From Gigantopelta aegis (taxonomy: Eukaryota > Mollusca > Gastropoda > Neomphalida > Peltospiridae): DNA of 64,000 nt. Below are positions 58,741 through 64,000 of the stretch, piece by piece. The position numbers and the translations under genes were made by a program. Positions within the stretch are counted from its first letter, which is position 1; the number at the start of each line of letters is the position of its first letter. The notes beneath the pieces were generated by a model. It was not told the origin of the DNA, ran no database searches, and worked only from the letters and a program-made list of their open reading frames with translations. Where the stretch lies: assembly GCF_016097555.1 (NCBI RefSeq), contig NC_054706.1, positions 74,244,674 to 74,308,673 on the forward strand, given 5' to 3'.

Positions 58741-61700
58741 GTAAGAAACACTAATAGATGCAAATTAATGAACTATTAACGAATTATCAATTAATAAATT
58801 AATGAATTATTTGATATATTCTCAGTTATTTCGACATGTCCATAATATCAATGTAATGTTGTATGGTGGTGTTGATGAACAAGATTCCTCGCCCCAAATC
58901 CGCGCATGATAAATACACCTACAGTAGGGGTTTTGTAAGCTAGTCTTGGGAGTGGCAGGCCTCCTGTTGCGGATCTCCAAGGGGAGTGACGATCCTCCTA
59001 AGGGTGAGCACCCTAAAGTGGATCATGGAAGCAATCACGACTTTGCCAAACATCCTTTCGACTGCCATGTGCAGAGATACGATTTTGATTTCGGAATACG
59101 CTTTTGTCGTTTATATTTATTAAAATAATGAATCCGTTGAGACCATAAAAGCTGAATGATAAAAACTTCTTTCTGAGTCAATAATTCTTCGTTTTTCCTT
59201 TCGTTTTATGCAATAATGAAAACCTCAAAATATCCCAATACTGACCAACTAAATTGATCGTACAACTTGTGTCAAAGCAAAATTCTTGTTCTTGAAGGTG
59301 GCCTTCTAAGTTTTGTTCATTCTTCAGAACCCAGTTACATACACATTAACCGACATTACAAGTTGAAATAAATGGTGATTAACATGACATTTATTATCGT
59401 AATACGTTGTGTGAGAAGGGTGTCTTGAGTTAGTCCGTGTCTTTTATGACAGTACTACAGTAAAAAACGAAGTATCAAGGTTATATTAGAAATGAGAAGT
59501 TTTGTATATGGCGTGAAAAAGGCATCACGCGATTGCCCGTGTCTTTATAAAAGTATAGTAAAACTGGACTATCAGGCCTATATTTCAAATGAGAAGTTTT
59601 ATATATGGTTTGCTTTAATTAAAATATCTAGTTTTTCATGGTCCAATCATTTCACATGAAAAATAATAATTATTAAAAAAATCAGGCATGATAAATATAA
59701 CGTGCATATGTTTTGCAATTTATTTAATTTTATATATAAGTAAAACAAATGACTGTTGTGAGTTTTATAGAAATTACGTCCTTAGGGAAAAGGAAAGAAC
59801 AGAGAACTATTTGTTTAACGACACCTCAGCACATTTTTAATAATGGTTATTTTGTCTAACGTAGGGTTATTTTGAGAAAGAAAACTCATTTCCGCTACAT
59901 AGACTAATCCTATGGAATAGCAAGAAGAGATCTTTTATATGCATTTTTCACAGACAGAAGAGCACATACCGCACAAATGATTTTACTCTGCACAAGAGTG
60001 ATTCCAAAAGAAGTTATGACAGAGTAAGCAGCTTTGACTCGATGTCGGGTCATGTACTTTGTCTACGAGAAAACTGTTCTTGGCCACGACATATGGTTCC
60101 AATTCCCTCTGTAGGAGGACTGCCACTTATAGGGCATGCCATTACAGACGCCAAAACCTTTCTGCAATATCTGTATTATCAAAAGGATAGAAGAGTGCGC
60201 ACACGGATGTATATATAATAATATTCAAATAAAAAACTAAGTATTTTACAGAAATCTTACTCAAATTATTTTGAGGGCGAATCATATGTTATTTTAGTTG
60301 TTAAAAGAGGTAATATTATGAGGAAAGATGTTGCAATAGCAACAGACTCGGGGAAAATGTCTTTAATAGAAGATGTTTATTCAAACACCGATATAATACC
60401 CTCACTCCAATTCAATTCCAATTCCAAATTGTTTAGCGTGCACATTCAGAGCAAGCTGTTGTAGCGCACACCTGTCCTGGGTACAAGTACCGGCCTCGGC
60501 CGGTTCCTCCGTCCAGGACAGGAAAGGGTTGGGGAGGGTGCAGGAGGGACCGCCTGCACTGGCAGGTACAAGGAATCACCAGCAGTCCAACCATAGTTGG
60601 TAACAGGCGGGAGGGGGTATGGTGCTATGTAATTTGGAATGTCCCGTAGGATTAAGCCAACGGGAAATGGTGCGCATTTTAATGAAGGAAGTTTGGCGCA
60701 ATTTTGATGGTCGTTCTAAAAATAAAAGGTAGGGAGCTACGTATGAGTGTGGATTTTTAGTAGACCGAGAGTAGCTCGTAGTTAAGACCTGCGGATGATG
60801 AGGTGTCTCCTTGTTTGCCAATAGGGCCCTTAGAAAGGGCCTGATCGCTTCTGATCGTGGCATGACAACCCAGAGGAGACTCGGCGCAATTGTGTATATA
60901 ATTTTCCGTCGCTACTCACACTAAATGGACAGCGTGTGTTTGCCGAGTCTCAGGTTTCCGTGTACAAGTTGCCGTGTCAGGGTGACATCACAGGGCCGTG
61001 CACGTCGTACGTTTCCTCAAAAGGGTGACTGAACATTAAATTGTGTTTTTAATGTGTTCATTTCTGCACAAACATTGATATTTAGGTCTACTCCTGTGGA
61101 AATGCAATTATTCTATTTGAAAGAATCGAGATTTGTTTGAGTACTTTTTTCAGTATGACATACACAATTTATGACTTTATTCTTGTAAGATGTTATTTGT
61201 CAGAGCTGATTTCAATCAGATTGTTATTTATCATGTAAAAATTTCTAAATAAATTTGCAATTGTTTGTGATATTTTGCACAGCACAAAACTTTATTTCCA
61301 TATATGTACTGATAACGATGTAAAAAATGTGAATTAAACAGATCAAACGCATAGCAGTTTTTCACTTCTAAACAGTCAATATAATTGGTTAAGACAAACT
61401 GGTTGCAGGATAATTATATTTGATAGAATTACAATGTTTAAAATGATATACTCCCCACCCCTAAAAACCACCCAAAAACAAAACAAAAACAACATACAAC
61501 AAAAACAACAACAACAACAAATCCCTAACGAAACCAAACAAAAAAATGAAGAAAAAAAGACCAACAAAAGACCCCCAAACAACAACAACAACAACAACAA
61601 ATAACAACAAACAACACAAAACATAGGTCAAACACAGTAAGCTTTCAGTGAAAAACGTTTTATGTTTTATAATTTTTCTTTTAATTTATGATTACATTAA

Positions 61701-62966
61701 TGCTAGATACAAATAATGAATCTTTAATAGATAGGACAATTCGAGACCATCTCAGGTTTTTTGTTTTGTTTGTTTTGATTGCTTTTAGCGTGCTATTTAA
61801 GAGAAAATCGCGTAGAATACAGATTAGTTTACAGCATCTGTTAAAGCAGTCTAAATTATACAAAGTCGGTATACCTTATTGCAATCCAAAAGTGTCCCCA
61901 GCAATCATTTTCGAGCGGTCTTTGTCTCAGAATTTTGTTTTTGATTGTTGTTGTATTTCAGTATTTGGAGTTACGTTTCAGCAAGAAAGTGCGAGTTTTA
62001 GGCTGTCTCATACTCATTGTGCAGACGGTAAGTAGATTTATATATTATTATCAAGGAAACGTGACCACAGACCATGGCACTGAGTGCATGCATGCAATAC
62101 ATTTATCACATCACACATAGACTATGACATAATGCCTCTCTTTAATACCTACATATAAAATATTAATAACTATGGATCCACAGTCCAGGGTCGTTCCTGG
62201 GGAAGGGGAGGGGACTGTTGCATCTACAAACAAATATGAAAAAGTGTCCCTTTTTGTTCAAGTTTGCCTTTTATGTCTACTTGAAAAAGATCCTCTATTG
62301 CTGTACATGTACCCCGATTCTTTTGTACTGCTATCTCACGTATTTTAAGCCATGTACAGTCATGTTGTCAATGTTAATAGATGAGGAATGTGATCAGGTC
62401 AGTGTGTTTGAAGTTCAATTGGATTTAAGGACAAAAAACAAGTTCAAATGATTGAAATGAATATTAAATTTAACATTAATTGAAATTGTTTTTGAACTTA
62501 CCTGGATTTCCCGTATTAAGTCCATGTGAAATGCAGCCCGTGGACTTAAAGACTGGACATTTTACCTATTTAAGTCGATGGGCTTAAATTCGAATAATAG
62601 TTTTTGACAGGAATCTTAAGCCGACGTGAAATGCAGTCCATGGGCTTAAAAACGGGCAATTTTACCTATTCAAGTCGATTGGGCTTTAATTCGAATAATA
62701 GTTTTTGACAGAAATCTTCCCTGGGACAACTTTATAATGACAGATTTTAGAACATACTAACATTACATATGCATTGAATGACAGGACTATTAATAATTCA
62801 ACACATGCAGAAACAAGTTTTGATAAGGTCTTCTAAGACTTCTGTGTAATCAAGTTATAAAGTTATTAAGCAGGTTCATAAGACATGGAAGTGGGTGTGG
62901 CACTCGAGGACGAAAATACACTTTTTTTTGTCCTATTCTACATAAATAAAAATAAAATCTGGCTTA

Positions 62967-63002
<36 letters not shown>

Positions 63003-63307
63003 ACTCCTCCACTAGAGACTGTGGACTTCACACCAGCGAGTGTGCCCACCCCTATCCATCTTACCCATTCCAGATATTGTTCCTACGGACCTGTCAAATC
63101 AAAGTTGTAAGCAGAGTAATATGAATTTTATGAGCAACAATTAGTTTTCTGGCAGAAACACAATATTTTGCAAAATATTATGCAATAATTTGCAAACAGC
63201 GTGCAATACTAAACAAACTGTCTAAAAAATTTGAGGTTTTGTTTTTACTTTACAGTTGATATATCTGGCGTTCGTCTTATACACCCCATCATTAGCGCTG
63301 TATGCAG
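58372..63307 (+). CDS. Sodium-solute symporter, SLC5A8/SLC5A6-like (sodium-coupled monocarboxylate or multivitamin transporter), 5' part
   Basis: Three coding exons are visible: 58372-58740, 61962-62027, 63256-63307; the rest lies beyond the window. Together they give the first 162 residues of an SSF-family transporter. Exon 1 starts MVAGDYSINTGVVKRFGAVD and holds membrane segment 1 (about 20-42), then LLAGRKMDIVPVSMSLVVTF and MSALTLLGTPVEMY, the sodium-site helix region typical of SLC5A5/6/8/12. Exon 2 (YLELRFSKKVRVLGCLILIV) and exon 3 (LIYLAFVLYTPSLALYAG) align with the same stretch of human SLC5A8 (YLELRFNKCVRLCG, APALAL). The plasma-membrane carrier couples sodium to lactate, short-chain fatty acids or vitamins; the substrate cannot be told here. 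Start chosen at ATG 58372 (A at -3, G at +4); no upstream in-frame ATG. Confidence 0.88.
58935..59118 (+). repeat. Dispersed repeat, copy 2
   Basis: In SLC5A-like intron 1. Counterpart of 46198-46400, sharing GTTGCGGATCTCC and GGATCATGGAAGCAATCACG with the same order of blocks. Confidence 0.55.
59119..59790. other. SLC5A-like intron 1, AT-rich
   Basis: It holds a short internal near-repeat (GAAATGAGAAGTTTTGTATA near 59488 and CAAATGAGAAGTTTTATATA near 59586). Nothing else was recognised. Confidence 0.4.
59792..59985 (-). mobile_element. Degenerate SINE, tail type C
   Basis: TTTGTTTAACGACACCTCAG (tail in complement), then GATCTTTTATATGCATTTTT and CAGACAGAAGAGCACATACC. Headless. Confidence 0.6.
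60390..60890. repeat. GC-rich unassigned repeat-like segment in SLC5A-like intron 1
   Basis: It stands out from the AT-rich intron: CTGTCCTGGGTACAAGTACC, a GGCCTCGGCCGGTTCC palindromic stretch, then GGTTGGGGAGGGTGCAGGAG. No ends or coding region were identified; a dispersed element is the likeliest explanation. Confidence 0.4.
60891..61961. other. SLC5A-like intron 1, 3' portion
   Basis: AT-rich with a long CAA/AAC-rich simple sequence at about 61480-61615, which gives hydrophobic shadow ORFs on the minus strand. Confidence 0.5.
61962..62027 (+). CDS. SLC5A-like exon 2
   Basis: Acceptor TTGTATTTCAG, donor GTAAGT, 22 codons, phase 0 at both ends: YLELRFSKKVRVLGCLILIV then QT. Confidence 0.88.
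62516..62717. repeat. 101-bp tandem duplication in SLC5A-like intron 2
   Basis: Two copies of a 101-bp unit (GTGAAATGCAGYCC, TTTTACCTATT(T/C)AAGTCGAT, ATTCGAATAATAGTTTTTGA), the landmark lying at about 62601 and 62702. Confidence 0.75.
62968..63001. repeat. Poly-C tract
   Basis: About 34 C in a row in SLC5A-like intron 2. Length in an assembly is unreliable. Confidence 0.9.
63256..63307 (+). CDS. SLC5A-like exon 3
   Basis: Acceptor CTTTACAG, donor GTAAGA, 17 codons plus one base: LIYLAFVLYTPSLALYA. Too short for a normal ORF list; found by extending the SLC5A8 alignment. Confidence 0.85.
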
Positions 63308-63341
63308 GTAAGACACAAATGTTTACTGTACATTAAATCCA

Positions 63342-63740
63342 TAACATTTTGTTTAACGACACCGCTAGAGCACATTGATTTATTAATCACCGGCTACTGG
63401 ATGTCAAACATGTAGTATTCCGGACACGTAGGACTGAACTTACGCAACCTGTTTTTCTTAAACACAGATGTTTAAGTATTGTAAATTTTGTAAATTCGGG
63501 CCGTAGTCTTTAGATGGACACCCATTAGTATTAGTTTTCCATTCATAGTAAGAGATCGTTTATATGCCGTTTCCCACAAACAGAATAGCACGTATCACGA
63601 AATACGCAAATCGTGGGACACTGGTTAGGACGGGGGGGGGGGGGGGGGGGGGGGGGGGGCAATAGGTCAACAGAGGAGGTTCGGTGCTACAATTTAAGCA
63701 AAATGAGCGCTCGACTGATTGCACTAAATCCTGCTCCCTA
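63342..63740 (-). mobile_element. Degenerate SINE, tail type B, with internal insertions
   Basis: Complement of the tail (TTTAACGACACCGCTAGAGC) at 63350, body GATCGTTTATATGCCGTTTC near 63555, and a head-side AATGAGCGCTCGACTGATTG near 63700. A G-run of about 26 interrupts it at 63634-63659. Confidence 0.6.
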
Positions 63741-63957
63741 TCCATTCAATTTAATTATCAGCTTCTTAAGTACTGTTTGAAATTTTTCGTTTGAACAATT
63801 TCAGCCACAGTAATATATCCGATGTACTGTGTGTCTGTTTTATTCATGTCTATTATTTACCTTGATTTTATGTATTGTATTATACTTTTCCCCCACAGCT
63901 CCTTACACTGTGGTTTTACATGAATATATATAAATAATATTGCCATATACTTACTAT

Positions 63958-64000
63958 TTGTGACACCCAATAGCCGATATGTATTTTTGTGCTGGGGTGT
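63958..64000 (+). mobile_element. SINE 3' tail fragment, tail type C, at window edge
   Basis: GTGACACCCAATAGCCGATA then TTTTTGTGCTGGGGTGT, cut off by the end of the window. Confidence 0.6.

Overview
This is eukaryotic nuclear DNA: AT-rich, with split genes, GT-AG introns and dense short retroposons. The dominant tRNA-headed SINEs, with tails built on a CGTTAAATAAAAC or CGTTAAACAAA core, together with the gene sequences point to a lophotrochozoan, most likely a marine mollusc. That placement is inference; no species is claimed.

Three host genes can be built exon by exon. (1) CAMLG, minus strand, 13011-17275: four exons, 223 codons, the ER receptor of the tail-anchored protein (GET/TRC) pathway. 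(2) SLC25A16, plus strand, 17811-34554: eight exons, 320 codons, a mitochondrial carrier with all three carrier repeats. Its start lies 535 bp from the CAMLG start, so the pair is head-to-head and may share a promoter. (3) The first three coding exons of an SLC5A8/SLC5A6-like sodium-solute symporter, plus strand, 58372-63307, running off the right edge.

Layout: 0.4-8.6 kb is intergenic, with a long-TIR MITE, a cluster of SINEs and a tRNA-headed retroposon. 8.6-17.3 kb holds CAMLG and its downstream region, which includes a 59-bp palindromic tandem array. 17.8-34.6 kb is SLC25A16, swollen by tandem arrays (40 bp in intron 2, 77 bp in intron 5, 73 bp in intron 7, 31 bp after the stop) and by a nearly intact LINE in intron 1. 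34.6-58 kb is intergenic: a 57-bp minisatellite, several TIR elements including three flanked by TTAA, a second MITE copy, a broken retroelement, SINE-in-SINE nesting and a decayed L1/Tx1-type LINE. 58.2-64 kb is the transporter gene.

The most informative observation is the 77-bp satellite (about 40 copies) in SLC25A16 intron 5. It starts exactly at the end of a SINE that has a perfect 17-bp target duplication. Its period equals the distance between an 8-bp match (CACCACTG) in the SINE head and the same 8-mer in the flanking DNA, so the origin of a satellite can be read directly from the sequence.
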